A stretch of DNA of 64,000 bases from Hymenopus coronatus (lineage: Eukaryota > Arthropoda > Insecta > Mantodea > Hymenopodidae): contig CM060884.1 in assembly GCA_030762935.1 (NCBI GenBank), positions 75,528,696-75,592,695 on the forward strand, read 5' to 3'. Each line of letters starts with the position of its first letter. Within the stretch, counting starts at the first letter, position 1. The notes beneath the pieces were generated by a model. That model made no database searches. It was not told the origin of the DNA and saw nothing but the letters and a program-made list of their open reading frames with translations. Both the position numbers and the translations under genes were made by a program. Positions 32,181 to 43,849 of this stretch are shown here, one piece after another.

Positions 32181-32900
32181 AATCTGATGTGTTACATTTA
32201 CATGACTTTCTCTACATCTCTGCAATAAATTATTTTTAAAAAGCTTATGCTTCTATTTACTTCGACCTAATCGAGTAAAAATTAGCAGAAATAGTCGTAT
32301 TACTTGCTTCCTTGTAAGTAGAAGCGAAATAAGGGATACCATAGGTTAGAGTAATAGTCAAAAGCTGGTTGCTATGTGACTGAAGTTTCTTTGTTTGTAT
32401 GGACACGAGTTGACATATTCCTGTATGAGAAAAGTATGTTTTTTAAAGCTGAAACCAAAAACAAGGACTATCTAACAAACTATCAATTCTAGAAACGAAT
32501 GTATATAACATAAATTGCGTGTTTTAATGTGCTCTACTTTTTTGTCTGGTCAGTTTTTGTCCATCTCTTACGGTTAAGAAATTATGCAAATTCCTCGAGA
32601 ATAAAGTAATTATCAGAGGCTATTCCCAGAAAATTCAGGATATACATTTTATTTGTCAGGAAAATACTACATTTTTTCCATATAAAGGGTAGTCAAAGTC
32701 TTAATGTCGTATCCCTGGAAGATACTAAACTTAATAACCAAGGTTGGAGTTATCGTCTTCACAGACACACACGGAACTTTTTCCAAAAACGATTTTCTTG
32801 GATTCAACAAGACCCAAAACGTGTATTTCCGATGAAATCTCGGTAGCGTATTTTTGGTTGAAATACAATATGTACATAGTACGTGTAGAGAAAGTAAAAT
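32181..32900 (+). mobile_element. HLR, with internal deletion
   Basis: It starts AAAATCTGATGTGTTACATT and ends GTACATAGTACGTGTAGAGA + AAGTAAAA. The centre (about 32665) is shortened and half the hairpin is lost. The following 300 bp to 33200 show no recognisable content. Confidence 0.85.
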
Positions 32901-33200
32901 ATTATCTGTTTGTTATAAATATCCTCCTAGGATATTAACTTTGACCTTTTATATTTACAAACAGATTTTGTCTTAGCAAAGGTAAATATAACTATACAAA
33001 TATAAATTGCTTCTAGCAAAAACCCTCATATTCACCAAATAACAGTGTTCAGCTGTTTCGCACTCTTAGTGATATTTCCTTTAGGCATGTACAGTTGCAA
33101 GTATTATAACAACTGTGGTCCGTGAGAAGAAGTGAGGCCTTGAAGTAATACGAGTTCAGCAAAAAAAAAGTTCATTTTGTCAAGACAGAATTTACAGCAA

Positions 33201-33739
33201 AACAAACATAACCCTCAATATTTTCAGTAAATGCGGAACTTATCTCAATATTTCCGGCTAAACAAACATGACCCTCAATATTTTCAGTAAATGCGGAACT
33301 TAACTCAATATTTCCGGCTAAACAAACATGACCCTCAATATTTTCAGTAAAACAATCATGGTCCTAAATATTTTCAGTAAATGCGGAACTTAACTCAATA
33401 TTTCCGGCTAAACAAACATGACCCTCAATATTTTCAGTAAATGCGGAACTTATCTCAATATTTCCGGCTAAACAAACATGACCCTCAATATTTTCAGTAA
33501 ATGCGGAACTTAACTCAATATTTCCGGCTAAACAAACATGACCCTCAATATTTTCAGTAAAACAATCATGGTCCTAAATATTTTCAGTAAATGCGGAACT
33601 TAACTCAATATTTCCGGCTAAACAAACATGACCCTCAATATTTTCAGCGAAACAATCATGGTTCTCAATATTTTCAGCAAAAAGAAATGGTCTTGGATAA
33701 TTTCAGCAAAACAATCATGGTCCTGAAAATCTTCAGCAA
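33201..33739 (+). repeat. 30-bp minisatellite in 210-bp higher-order units
   Basis: Eighteen 30-bp monomers of types A (AACAAACATGACCCTC...), B (ATGCGGAACTTAACTC..., with a TATCTC variant) and C (AACAATCATGGTCCTA...). The order A-Bt-A-Ba-A-C-Ba occurs at 33201-33410 and again at 33411-33620, followed by decayed monomers to 33739. Most copies contain in-frame stops, so the array is not coding. Confidence 0.95.
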
Positions 33740-33740
33740 A

Positions 33741-33832
33741 GGCGCCACTGTATTCAACCCTCTGCACGGTTTGAACTCGCGACCTTGGGTATATGAGACC
33801 AGCACCGTAACCAGTGCACCAAAGAGGGTGTC
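33741..33832 (-). mobile_element. SINE family A, head only
   Basis: The tRNA-like head (minus strand) has CCCAAGGTCGCGAGTTCAAA and ACACCCTCTTTGGTGCACTG. It abuts the end of the minisatellite. Confidence 0.7.
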
Positions 33833-34092
33833 GTTTTCGAGTTATTCTACGTTATTGGTTTTTGCCTAACTTTTCTGAAACGGCATGTTGCAAAGCAAAG
33901 CGACCTCACTGTTTCACATAGTGACAAGTTTTGACTATCGCTTTAGCCTAGTGTACTCCCTAATTTATCTTCTACTAAGTAATAAGATGATTCATGCTAA
34001 TGTTTATCACGATGCAGCCAGAACATTTTTGCAGGAATAGTTTGTACATGGAACAGCTGGAGAATTTATGTGAATGGAACATATCATATTTT
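33833..34092 (-). mobile_element. HLR 5' part, divergent
   Basis: Blocks AGTTTTGACTATCGCTTTAG and ATGTGAATGGAACATATCAT match the inverted 5' third. The middle is reshuffled or decayed. Confidence 0.65.
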
Positions 34093-34200
34093 TAAATTAT
34101 GCTGCCCACAGACACATACATACATTCAGGTTTCCGGTGAAACCTCGGTTTCAAAATTTTGAGTGGAAATTGAAATTTTGAGTGGAATACAGTACGCTTG
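34093..34200 (+). mobile_element. HLR 3' part, cut by mariner
   Basis: It runs from TTAAATTATGCTGCCCACAG through TTTCCGGTGAAACCTCGG to the hairpin start, where a mariner end begins at TA (34199). A 21-bp block (TTTGAGTGGAA region) is duplicated locally. Confidence 0.75.
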
Positions 34201-35175
34201 TCTATCTACGAGGGGCATTTGACAAGTCCTTAGAAAAGAATAAAAAAACTAATTATTTTTTATACTTTTTTATTTTATTTTTCAACAATCTTCTTTACTC
34301 TCGACACACAGTTCCCGGCTTTCAACTGTTTTTAGCCTTCCAAAAAGTAGGATCTTGGAAGGTCCTTAAAACAGGCATCTGTTTGGGAGATCGTCTCTTC
34401 GCTAGACATGGATAGTTTACCGTCGAGCCAGTTTTTCAAGTTTGAAAATAGAAAAAGGTCACTGGTGACCAAATCTGGTGAATGCGGTGGATGTTGTAGT
34501 AATTCGAACCTTAATTTTACAATTTTTGCCATTGAAACTGTGCATCTGTTTCTTTGCCAGATGATGACCTTTTTTTGCTTGATTTCAACGTTAAACCGGT
34601 TTGCAATAAGGATGCACAATACTCTCCATTTATTGTTTTTCCTTTCTGCAAGTAATCAATGTAGACGATTCCGCATGCATCTATAAACGCCGAGCCTTGC
34701 TTGCAGATGTTGTCTTCTTCGGAGCCGGTTCGCTTTTAAAAACCAAGTTTCGATTGTATCTTTTGCCTCTGGAGTGTAGTAATGTATGTATTGACGCATA
34801 AAAGTCGACGGAAAAGTTTTAAACCAGCTTCCGAATCGATCACCGTTGAGAGTAAAGACGGCATTGCCCAGACATTTCTCTGGCCTAATTTTTGATGCAA
34901 AACTAAGAACACTGTACCTTATAAAATGCCTCTACTATTTCGTGAACTTTGATTTGTCGATGATTCAAAACTATGTCCTGGATTTTGTCAACCATTGCAG
35001 AGGAAGCTCATTTCTATTAGACATCCGGAACGATGGCAACGTTTAAATTCATTTATCCAATTGTAAATCGTTGCAAAGGCAAGGAGCAGATGTGCCATGA
35101 ACTTCATCCAGCTTAATGTTTATATCTTTCGGTGTTAAGCCTTTTAAATAGAAGTGTTTAATCTTTTTTCAGCTT
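34199..35175 (-). pseudogene. mariner transposase relic
   Basis: Read minus-strand from about 35175, multi-frame pieces follow mariner order. First comes the N-terminal FYLKGLTPKDI and LDEVHGTSAP. DKIQDIVLNHRQIKVHEIVE follows near 34900-34990, then YTPEAK near 34770, EPAPKKTTSASKA near 34720, and MAKIVKLRFELLQHPPHSPD with LFLFSNLKNWLDGKL at about 34400-34530. The final stretch is FKDLPRSYFLEG. The catalytic triad is not intact as one frame, and many shifts and stops occur. The left end has TACGAGGGGCATTTGACAAG, a mariner-like terminal repeat at a TA. The right terminal repeat is absent. Inactive. Confidence 0.85.
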
Positions 35176-35204
35176 TCTAAATAAGCACAAGATTTGTATA
35201 GGTT

Positions 35205-35390
35205 GAGTCAGGAAAAAAAATTCAGTGCCATAGCCGACATTTGAACCACGGATCTATCGGTCTCTAGCTGGTTGATCTACCGCTGAGCTACCATGGCAAT
35301 ATGCCGGTACGGATTAAATTTCTCAACTTAATTGCATGTTTTCGGTAAACCACAAGGTGATCTCAAATTATTTTGAGATGACAGACCCAA
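35205..35390 (-). mobile_element. SINE family D
   Basis: On the minus strand the tRNA-like head GCCATGGTAGCTCAGCGGTA with B box GTGGTTCAAATGTC lies at about 35231-35302; acceptor halves GCCATGG/CTATGGC pair. It is preceded by a leader with a conserved hairpin (ATCTCAAA...TTTTGAGAT, 35362-35383). The relative at 56915-57215 shares all parts. Confidence 0.8.
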
Positions 35391-35479
35391 ATGGCGACTT
35401 ACAATGTTGTAAGTACTTTAAGACCAAGGATTCATATTATAGACAACTATTATCGACAATTGTAATAATCTGTTTTTCC

Positions 35480-35560
35480 ACAGAAACTGTATGTAGGACA
35501 GAAGTTGGATAGGTAGAGTCAGACTGAAACATCCAATGCCATAGCACAAGATTGTTGATT
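35480..35560 (-). mobile_element. SINE family D 3' fragment
   Basis: TGTAGGACAGAAGTTGGATA and GGTAGAGTCAGACTG match the body of the 56.9-kb element. Confidence 0.65.
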
Positions 35561-35623
35561 GAATCGCGATGGATATAGCTGAAACATTCACTGCCATCTA
35601 GCAAGAGACGACAAACTTTTTTC

Positions 35624-36357
35624 GATGCTACATTCGCAAAGAGATGCAAGCGCAGACTAACGAAACACCATTCACAAAGCAATCGTAAGCGCAACGCAAC
35701 AAGTTGGCACGGGTTTCTAGATCCGCAAGTTACACGCGAATATCTTCCAAGTTACAAACTGAATAACATAGCGAACAATACCACATAAGAAAATTCACTC
35801 AATATTTTACAAATAAATATGTTATAAAATTACATACTTACAAATTACTCTCTCAGCAATGACGTCACTATAATTGCTCATTCAAAATTGTTGAAAATAG
35901 TACAAGTATAGAGACTTCAGAAAGTATAAAGCTACATATTTAATGAACTAAGAATTATCTCTCTGCTGCTTCATTATTGAGAACCAAGAAATCTAGACAC
36001 AGATGATAGTTACATCCATTAAATCAAAGTAGGATTCGCAAGGAGACTATCATAACTTCTTGAGGGAGATTAGAGATGGCGCGACACGGCCGAATAGAAG
36101 AGCATGCATGTACAGCAGGCCATGTAAAATATTGCGGTGCGATCGTTTGCTATTGAATATATAGGCAATGCACAGATAAAAGAAGCAGAATTCCTCCTCT
36201 TTGCAGGTAACGCAAGGATAAAGTTTGGAGTTTGCAAACTCTTGCATTGCGTTGCGTCTTGCGTGTTTCTATGTGAATGCTTACATAAAATAATATGATT
36301 CCAAACTGTTGCACTTAAGTTGCGTCTGCGCTTGTACTTCATTGTGAATGTAGCATC
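35624..36357. mobile_element. Candidate MITE with 34-bp inverted repeats
   Basis: 35624-35657 (GATGCTACATTCGCAAAGAG...) and 36324-36357 are inverted copies, 29/34 identical. More subterminal GCGCAACGCAA-type motifs lie on both sides. The element spans 734 bp with no transposase. The overlapping frames at 36050-36342 do not show known domains. The superfamily is not assignable; no target-site duplication is clear. Confidence 0.55.
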
Positions 36358-37035
36358 ATTTCTTTGGTTTTCTAAGGATAGTACTATGTAGACTTTGTCG
36401 CGGGAAGTCGATGTCTCGTTCCAATAGTGTCCTCAGCTCGGTCGTTAAAGAAGATTCCACTCCTAATTATCTCAGGGGTTTGTGGGTGAGGCTAATATTA
36501 AAAACGCTGCATATTCCCTTACGACTTGAATTTATTGTATCACAGATTTAACGGGTGGCTAGCTTGTTTCCTTACAAAATGAGTTATAAACCACTTACGT
36601 TATTAATCAGGAGCCTAATCTGACCGTCTGCACATCACTGCCTCACCACTCAAGCACGTGGACGTGCACGCAACACAGTATGACGTGAACACAAGCTCAA
36701 GAGAGAGAGAGTTATAGAGTAACCATATAAGAGATCTGCGCTGCCTTAAATATATGTACGTATGTATTTATTCTCTGCAATTAGACACTTCCCGGTGGCA
36801 GAGTTAAATGTACAAAAATCACTTAAATAATAACATTGAGTTAAACTAAGAATAGTAATACAACTAACATATTACATATACTTTTTTTTAAATGCCTAAT
36901 TATTTATTATTCCTTATAGCAATACTTATGTCAATTACGAGCTATTTAATAAACACTTATTATAAAGCCTCAACATTAACACTATACATTAATAATAATA
37001 ATAATAATAATAATATACACTAACACAGTTTTTGA
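36358..37035. other. Unassigned interval with (TAA)n
   Basis: No gene seen. An AG run lies at about 36702-36711 and an (ATA)n run at about 36990-37012. Confidence 0.35.
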
Positions 37036-37292
37036 GATCCTTAATTACTTCACCACATATACCTTAACATTTATTCTCTTTAAATTATTCCTAAACTTCT
37101 TTAAGGTCAGATGGCAGTCCTGAGAGGCTGTTACAGGCAATTCATTCCATTATTCAATGATTCTATTAGCAAAAGAAAAGTTTCCTACGTCGGTTTTGTA
37201 CCCTCTACCCTTAATGCTATACAAATGATCGTTTCGTTCGTAGTATGTTGGGTTTTCTAACCTTTTTCTCACGTCCACCCATGGATTTAAAC
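37036..37292 (-). pseudogene. CR1/L2/Jockey-like LINE ORF2 C-terminus
   Basis: One minus-strand frame with a single stop reads WVDVRKRLENPTYYERNDHL, then YSIKGRGYKTDVGNFSFANR-IIE-stop-WNELPVTASQ and LKKFRNNLKR. This is the familiar non-LTR carboxy-terminal pattern (R-x-Y-x-T...F-x-x-R-x-I-x-x-W-N-x-L-P...K-x-F-K-x-x-L). Only the last roughly 85 residues remain and no upstream catalytic domain is seen nearby. Confidence 0.75.
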
Positions 37293-38235
37293 CAGGATAG
37301 CTTTAAATAGTGTGACCAGCCCATGTAATTTACGTCCAACTTTTAGCGGCTCCCATTTATTCTCTTCTCCTTTCGTAAGTCCAATACTGATCCTGGGTGA
37401 CGCCAGCTTTCGCGTCATAAAATGTAACAGTATCTCTTATCGGTTTTTAGTTAGTATCATCTCACAAGCTATGAGAATACATTCTGCCAAATTTTGACGT
37501 CATAGCGTGCACATGACGCGTTTTGAAAACTCAAGTGGTTCCTTCTCACTTTAACTTTATGCTTGCTTTGTCTGATTCTCCAATTCCCTGTGTTACTTGG
37601 AAGATAAGTCACTGTTCTTTTCTATCTTACATTCTTTAGCCTAAACCTGCTCATTAGCAGGTGGTGATTGGTGAACTGTTACCTGGAACTAAGCTAGCTC
37701 GCTTTGTCTTATTTATGTATATTTCTACCATATTCATAGCTATTTTACATTGCTATATATAAGCTTATAATATTATATACAATTTCTCTTTTTATATGTT
37801 TTTTGATCATGTGGTATGTGCTCCGACAACTTTTAGAGATAATAAAGATGCTTAAGGAATATCCCTTAAGTTAATTGTAATAATTAATTGAGCGTGTTGA
37901 GCTGAGAGAAGGTCGCCGCTCTGGAGGTCAGCTCATTACAGGATACACAGGGGTGCTGAGGGATATAATACAGTCGCTCTAGATTACACAAGAGACCTTG
38001 CCTAGTGACGTCTCAGAAAACAAAACCTGCATACCAAATATTTTATATATGTATAAACTCCTGCACAGAATGTACAACTTTAAGAAACACTAGTTCTGTT
38101 TGCTCCTGGCGCCCTCCTTCGTGTAGTATTCATAATGTATCGCGGTGTTCTTGTGGAATACATAACCAACCTGCCTGACCAAAAGGTACGTCCAAGTGGT
38201 AAAAAACGTAGTCGTATTAGGAATGAACACAACAT
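37293..38235. other. Unassigned interval
   Basis: About 940 bp with no supported gene. The frame at 37312-37497 has no domain. Confidence 0.35.
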
Positions 38236-38345
38236 TTTTACTTTCTCTAACACATGTAGACTGGCTCTAACGATTTTGATTTAAATGCTGAATATTATAG
38301 ATATTTACATGGAAAATAAAATGTGTATTTTGAATTTGTGAAATA
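38236..38345 (-). mobile_element. HLR, heavily deleted
   Basis: The 3' terminus TTTTTACTTTCTCTAACACA jumps directly to the central block GGCTCTAACGATTTTGATTT, then meets the 5' end of the next copy. Confidence 0.7.
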
Positions 38346-39151
38346 TCTGATGTGTTCCATTCACATGGTTTTCACTACATCGAGAAAAAATTAGTAGAAA
38401 TAGTTGTATTACTTACTTCTTTGTAAGTAGAAGTGAAATAAGGGAGTAGCATAGGTTAAAGTGATAGTCAAAAGCTGGTTGGAATGTGACTGAAGTTCTT
38501 TTGTTTGTATGGGATAGAGTTGACAAATGCCTGTATGAGAAAAGTATGTTTTAAAGCTGCAGTCAAAGACTTAAAAAACGACCAACTCCACAAAAAAATG
38601 TATATAACATAAATTGTCTATTTTAATGTGCTTCACATTTTTTGTGTGGTAAGTTTTTTTTTCATCTCTTACGGTTTAGCACTTATGCAAAATTCCGTAA
38701 AGTGCATCTAGAATAAAGAAGTCTTCAGAGGCTATTCCCAGAAAATTCAAGATATACATTTTATTTATCAGGTAAATATCTTTAATATGTGATGTTTTAA
38801 TCAAAATCGTTTGAGTCATTTTTGAGAGAAACAAAATTTTCGAAAAAAGTTCCATGTAAGGGGTAGTTTGGGGTGTGGGATTTTTCTCAAAATCTTCGTG
38901 TCGCATCCCTGGAAGATACTAAACTTAAATACTACGTTTCGTATTTTTTTCGTATTTTCGTATTTCGTTTTTGAGTTAACGTGTTCACAGACACACGCAC
39001 ACACAGACGTTTTTTCTGAAAATGCTTTTGTTTTTTTGGATATATGGGACCGTAAAGCATATATTTCCGGTGAAATATTGGTATCTAATTTTTGGGTGGA
39101 GTGCAATATCTTCTCTACACACTATGTACAAAGTACGTGTAGAGAAAGTAA
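38346..39151 (+). mobile_element. HLR, near full-length
   Basis: It starts ATCTGATGTGTTCCATTCAC and ends in hairpin ACTATGTACAAAGTACGTGT and AGAGAAAGTAAAC, about 806 bp. Confidence 0.88.
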
Positions 39152-39201
39152 ACAACATTTGATGAGGCAATAGGATGCAAATTGTGGCAAATTTTAAATG
39201 A

Positions 39202-40700
39202 GAAATCTTATGTGATCCATTCCCATAAATGTCTCTACATCTCTGCAACAAATTGTTGTTCGGAAGCTTACTCTTCTATGTACTTCATTCTAATCGAGAA
39301 AGAAATGGTTTATTACTGGATTCCTTGCGAGTAGAAGGGAAGTAACGGGAGTAGCTAAGACTTAACCGATAGTCAAATCTTTTAAAAGCTGGTTACTAAT
39401 GTCATCGAAGTTGCTTTGTTTGTCTAGCTACAAGCTGACAAATTCCCGTATGAGAAAAGTATAAATATTTTAAAACTGAAACCAATAACAAGCAATATCT
39501 CAAAAATGGTCAACTTAACGAACTGTGTGATTTTACAACCTCTATATTTTGGAGAACAAAATTTTTTTCTAACTCATACGGTTTACAATTATGCAAAATT
39601 CATCTAGAATAAACATGTCTCTAGAGGTTATTCCCAGAAAATTATACATTTTACTTATCAAGTACATATACAATATTTTGATCAAAATTGTTAGAGCCAT
39701 TTTTACTTTCTCTACACGTACTACGTACATAATATATAGAGAAGATATTGCACTCCACCAAAAAATTCCAAACCGAGATTTCACCGGAAATATATGTTTT
39801 AGGGTCCCCTGTATCCAAAAAAAGTATTTTCAGAAAAAGGTCCATATGTGTGTCCGCGTGTCTGTGAACACGATAACTCAAAAACGAAAAGTCGGTAAAA
39901 TACCAAACTTGGTGTAAGTTTAGTATCTTCCAGGGATGCGACACGAAGATTTTGTGAAAAATCCCACACCCCCAGCTACCCTTTACATCGAGCTTTGTTT
40001 CGAAAATTTTGATCTTCTCAAAAGTGGTTCTAACGATTTTGATTATATTAAAGCTATTTATCTGACAAATAAAATATATATCTTGAATTTTCTGGGAATA
40101 GCCTCTGAAGAGTACTTTATTTGGATGAACTTTATGGAATTGTGAAAAACTGCTAAACCGTAAGAGATGGACAAAACTTACTTCACGAAAAATGTAGAGC
40201 ACGTTAAAACACACAATTTATGTTATATAGATTTCTTTCATGTTGTTCATCGTTTTTCAGAAAATCCTAGTTTTTGGTTTCTGCTTTGCAAAACTTATAC
40301 TTTTCTCATACAGGAATTTGTCGACTGCTGTCCATACAAACAAAGGAACTTCAGTCACATAGCAACCAGCTTTTGACTATCACTTTAACCTATGGTACTC
40401 TCTTATTTCGCCTCTACTTACAAGGAAGCAAGTAATAAGACTATTTCTGCTATTTTTTTCTGATTAACATGAAGTAAATAGAAGTATAAGCTTTTTAAGA
40501 ATAATTTGTTGCAGAGATGTAGTGAAAGTCATGTGAATGGTACACATCAGACTTTTAAGTAATCAAATTTTCCATGTAAGGGAGTTAGGGTTGGAGGGAA
40601 TTTGTTGAAAACTTTCGTGTCGCATCCTTGGAAAGTTTAGTATTTCACCAATTTTTTGTTTTGAGATAACGTGTTTACGGACACACATGGAGCCTGTTCT
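39202..40700 (+). mobile_element. HLR interrupted by another HLR
   Basis: The 5' part 39202-39704 ends at TTGTTAGAGCCATTTT. The 3' part resumes at 40556 (AAGTAATCAAATTTTCCATG), runs to the microsatellite, and is cut at about 40700 by the start of another plus copy. Confidence 0.83.
39705..40555 (-). mobile_element. HLR, full-length, nested
   Basis: An 851-bp minus-oriented copy, TACTTTCTCTACACGTACTA to ATGGTACACATCAGACTTTT, sits between the two halves of the surrounding plus copy. Confidence 0.9.
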
Positions 40701-40705
40701 AAATA

Positions 40706-41792
40706 GCTGATGCTTTCCACTCAAACGGCTTTCTCCAGCTGTACCAGGATAACGTTCTTTATAAACGTAAGGCTAATCGCAATAACTGCTCCTAGAATTG
40801 ATCTTATTGTTTACTTTTTTGAACGTAGAAGGGAAATACACTAGGCTAAAGCGATACTCAGCCTTTAAAAAGCCCAAGTGAAACAATTGGAACTCGGTTC
40901 TCTTTGCTTGCTAGGACTAAACAAACGACAGACGAAAAGAAAGATATTTCTCGTTTGAACAAAATGTAAGTACTTTAAAACTGGAATCGATATCTCGGAA
41001 TATCTCGAAAAGGTTGATTCTAAAAAAAGGTGTGAATGACATAAATTGTGTGTTTTAATGAACCTAGATTTTTGTTACGCTTTTGTTTATCTTTTACGGT
41101 TTTCCAGGTATACAAAAATCATTCAGAATGAAGAGAGTTTTATAGGCTATTCCCAGAAAATTCAAGGTATATATTTCGTTTGTCATGAAAAGATCTTAAA
41201 CATTTACATTTTAATAAAAGTCATTAGAGTAATTTTTGAAGAAAACAAAATGTTCGCAAAGTGTTCCATGTAAAGGGTAGTGGGGGGGGGGGGAAATTTT
41301 CTTGAAAATGTTAGGTCTAATTTTTGAAGATACTGAAGTTAAATGCGAAGTTTGATATTAACCGATTTTCGTTTTTGAGCTATGCTGCCCATAGACACAT
41401 ATACAGACTTGTTTATAAAAGTTTTTTTAAAGTACAGAGGTGTCAAAACATATATTTCCGATACATTTTATTTTATTATAGCTATATTTTTTATATTTTT
41501 GCTTTTATATTTATAAGGTTTAGTTATATTACTTTCAATTCATCTATAAAAGATGATATAAGTATACTTGTTAATTTGGCAACATATTAGCAAGTAATAC
41601 GTTTCCAGGGCTATTATATAGATTTTTATTTTATTTTATTCTATGTAGATATGGTCTACAGAAAGTAATTATTTTTGTATATAGAGTAGTCTAAAACGTC
41701 TATCTCCCGTGAAATATCGGTATAGACATTTTGAAAGAATGCAATACTTTCTGTGTACACTATATAAAGGTACTTATACAGAAAGTGATAAA
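40706..41792 (+). mobile_element. HLR, divergent subfamily, with AT-rich insertion
   Basis: It starts GCTGATGCTTTCCACTCAAA and carries the same diagnostic block as 20990-21520 (AAACAAACGACAGACGAAAA). A G12 run is at 41282-41293. An AT-rich roughly 220-bp insertion (41471-41693) precedes the 3' end ACTATATAAAGGTACTTATA. Confidence 0.75.
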
Positions 41793-43265
41793 AACCGCAA
41801 CTAGGTAGTAAAATGTAGGTGTTAACCCTTATATGTCTGCACTAATATACCTCATATACCGGCTTTCCTTTAAATAAAATTTAAAACTGGAGTTATAGTA
41901 AAACTATTTGGGAATAAACCTATAGAAGTATTATATAAAATAATGGAGGAAATAGGAATGAGAATATATGTAGATCTCTTATTAATCTAGTTCTTCCCTA
42001 TTGAAAGTTTATATTCTGCTAAACCAGTTCTCATAATGCTGCCAAAGGCACTACTAAAACAGTAGTACAAATGGCCATGATAGGTAATGGACTGGCCATC
42101 CATTCAAAGCCAAATGTTGCAGGCTCAAATGCCAGCGACTGTGTTGGATGACGGGGAGAGCCCAAGTAAAATAATCGGTGTGACGCTTGGAAGCTAGTCG
42201 GGTTACATTTGGCTGTAGCTATGTTCGTTTTCTCTTTTATTTACTTAAAAAAGGACTGCAATTTTAGGGCAAAATTGTATATATTTTTACAATATAAATC
42301 AATCTTGATTACTTGTCGTTTATGGTTGAAGTCAGTATAACATGAAATTAATCCTAGAGTACAATCTTATTTGTATAGTTACGCTTAAAACAAGCGGAAC
42401 TTATACGTACCGACAGGCAACAAAGGGTTAAACCCTCAATTTATATTAAAAATGGCTGCTGTTGGTGTTTTATATTGTGGGAAGCTCGCGAAACGAGACT
42501 CAATCCCACGAATATAAAGCAATTTTAACACGAGTGTCATAAACTACTTATATAGATGCATATTATAATTATAAATAGATTGTTTTACCTGTTTCGCGGA
42601 GTTGGTGCTTAATGGTTCAGTTGTTGTGTTGTTTAGCATCAGTGCTGACAATAGGATGACTTACTCGTACAGAACGGAGGCAGTGTAGCAGTTGTAATTT
42701 CGCTCTCTCCGCTGTTAGCATAATTTTGTCTGGTTCATGACATTGAAATCATCCGCTCGGTACGAGCTTTCAGAGTCATGACGCCGTGGACACATAAACC
42801 AAAGTTGTTATAATTTTATAACACCAAATACCACTATTTTTAACATTACTGCCATCTGGTAAAAACTTTACTTTTAGCACCAACTGGCGATTTCGTTGCT
42901 TAGTCTCGAAAAGCAAGCTTGCAGTACTACACCACTGAGTCGCTCTGTAATGAAATGCAGGTCTCGTGGTATAGCCGTAAGGGACAAACTTTTGTGCGGA
43001 CCTCCAGGGCAGGCACGTACCGCAAGCTGTGACTCACATGTGTGTTACAGATACTTTTCGCGCCTGCTTTCCTAATGAGCTTCGCTCTGGATTTAAATTA
43101 GTGCTGCACTGCACAGTTTAGCTTCTCTACCGCGAACAAGCACAAATTTGACAGTTGTTGCAAAAAACTGGAATTACAGCTTAGAAAGTTTGTTACGTGT
43201 TAAATGTAGATTAAAAACACCCTTTTGTTCTTCTATATACGTGCATAGAAGACAGAGAAGGTATT
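41793..43265. other. Unassigned interval
   Basis: About 1.47 kb with no supported gene. A B-box-like TGCAGGCTCAAATGCC at 42108 may mark a decayed tRNA-like element. This is one of the longest stretches without HLR sequence. Confidence 0.3.
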
Positions 43266-43277
43266 TAGACATGCGGC

Positions 43278-43815
43278 GATTCATGAACGACTGCAAGGAA
43301 ACAATCGCATGATTCATGAACGACTGCAAGGAAACAATCGCATGAATCGTGTCAATCTTGACATGAATCATCGTTCGAAAAGAATCGCGAGAATCATGCT
43401 AGCCTCAACATGAATCGTCGTTCAAAAAGAACCACTTCTTGACAGTTCAAAAAGAATCTCGAGAATCGTGCTAGTCTCAACATGAATCATCGTTCAAAAA
43501 GAACCACTTCTTGACAGTTCAAAAAGAATCACGAGAATCGTGCTAGTCTCAACATGAATCATCGTTCATAAAGATCCACTTCTTGTTCAAAAAAAATCGC
43601 GAGAATCGTGTTAGTCTCAACATGAATCGTCGTTCTAAAAGAATTGCGAGAATCATCTAGTCTCAACATCTATCGTCGTTAAAAAAGATCCACTTCTTGA
43701 CAGTTCAAAAAGAATCGCGAGAATCGGGTTAGTCTCAACTGAATCGTCGTTCTAAAAGAATCGTGAGAATCATCTAGTCTCATGAATCGTCGTTCAAAAA
43801 GATCCACTTTTTGCG
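43278..43815 (+). repeat. 72-bp minisatellite preceded by a 33-bp duplication
   Basis: GATTCATGAACGACTGCAAG... occurs twice exactly (43278-43310 and 43311-43343). It is followed by about six degenerate units of about 72 bp built from GTTCAAAAAGAATCGCGAGA, ATCGTGCTAGTCTCAACATG and AACCACTTCTTGACA blocks. Later units lose the last block. Confidence 0.93.
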
Positions 43816-43849
43816 AGTTCTATTTGGATCTCTCTAACCAAGGTTTTAT

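Noticed and set aside
33201..33739. Coding repeat protein
   Set aside because: Most monomers carry an in-frame stop (CAGTAA joint); only the decayed last units are open.
36050..36342. Overlapping minus-strand ORFs of 65 and 90 codons
   Set aside because: They lie within the subterminal repeats of the inverted-repeat element at 35624-36357 and show no domain.
39651..40214. 187-codon minus-strand ORF
   Set aside because: It reads through a full HLR copy into the surrounding HLR copy; homologous copies are not open and the protein shows only repeat-derived residues.
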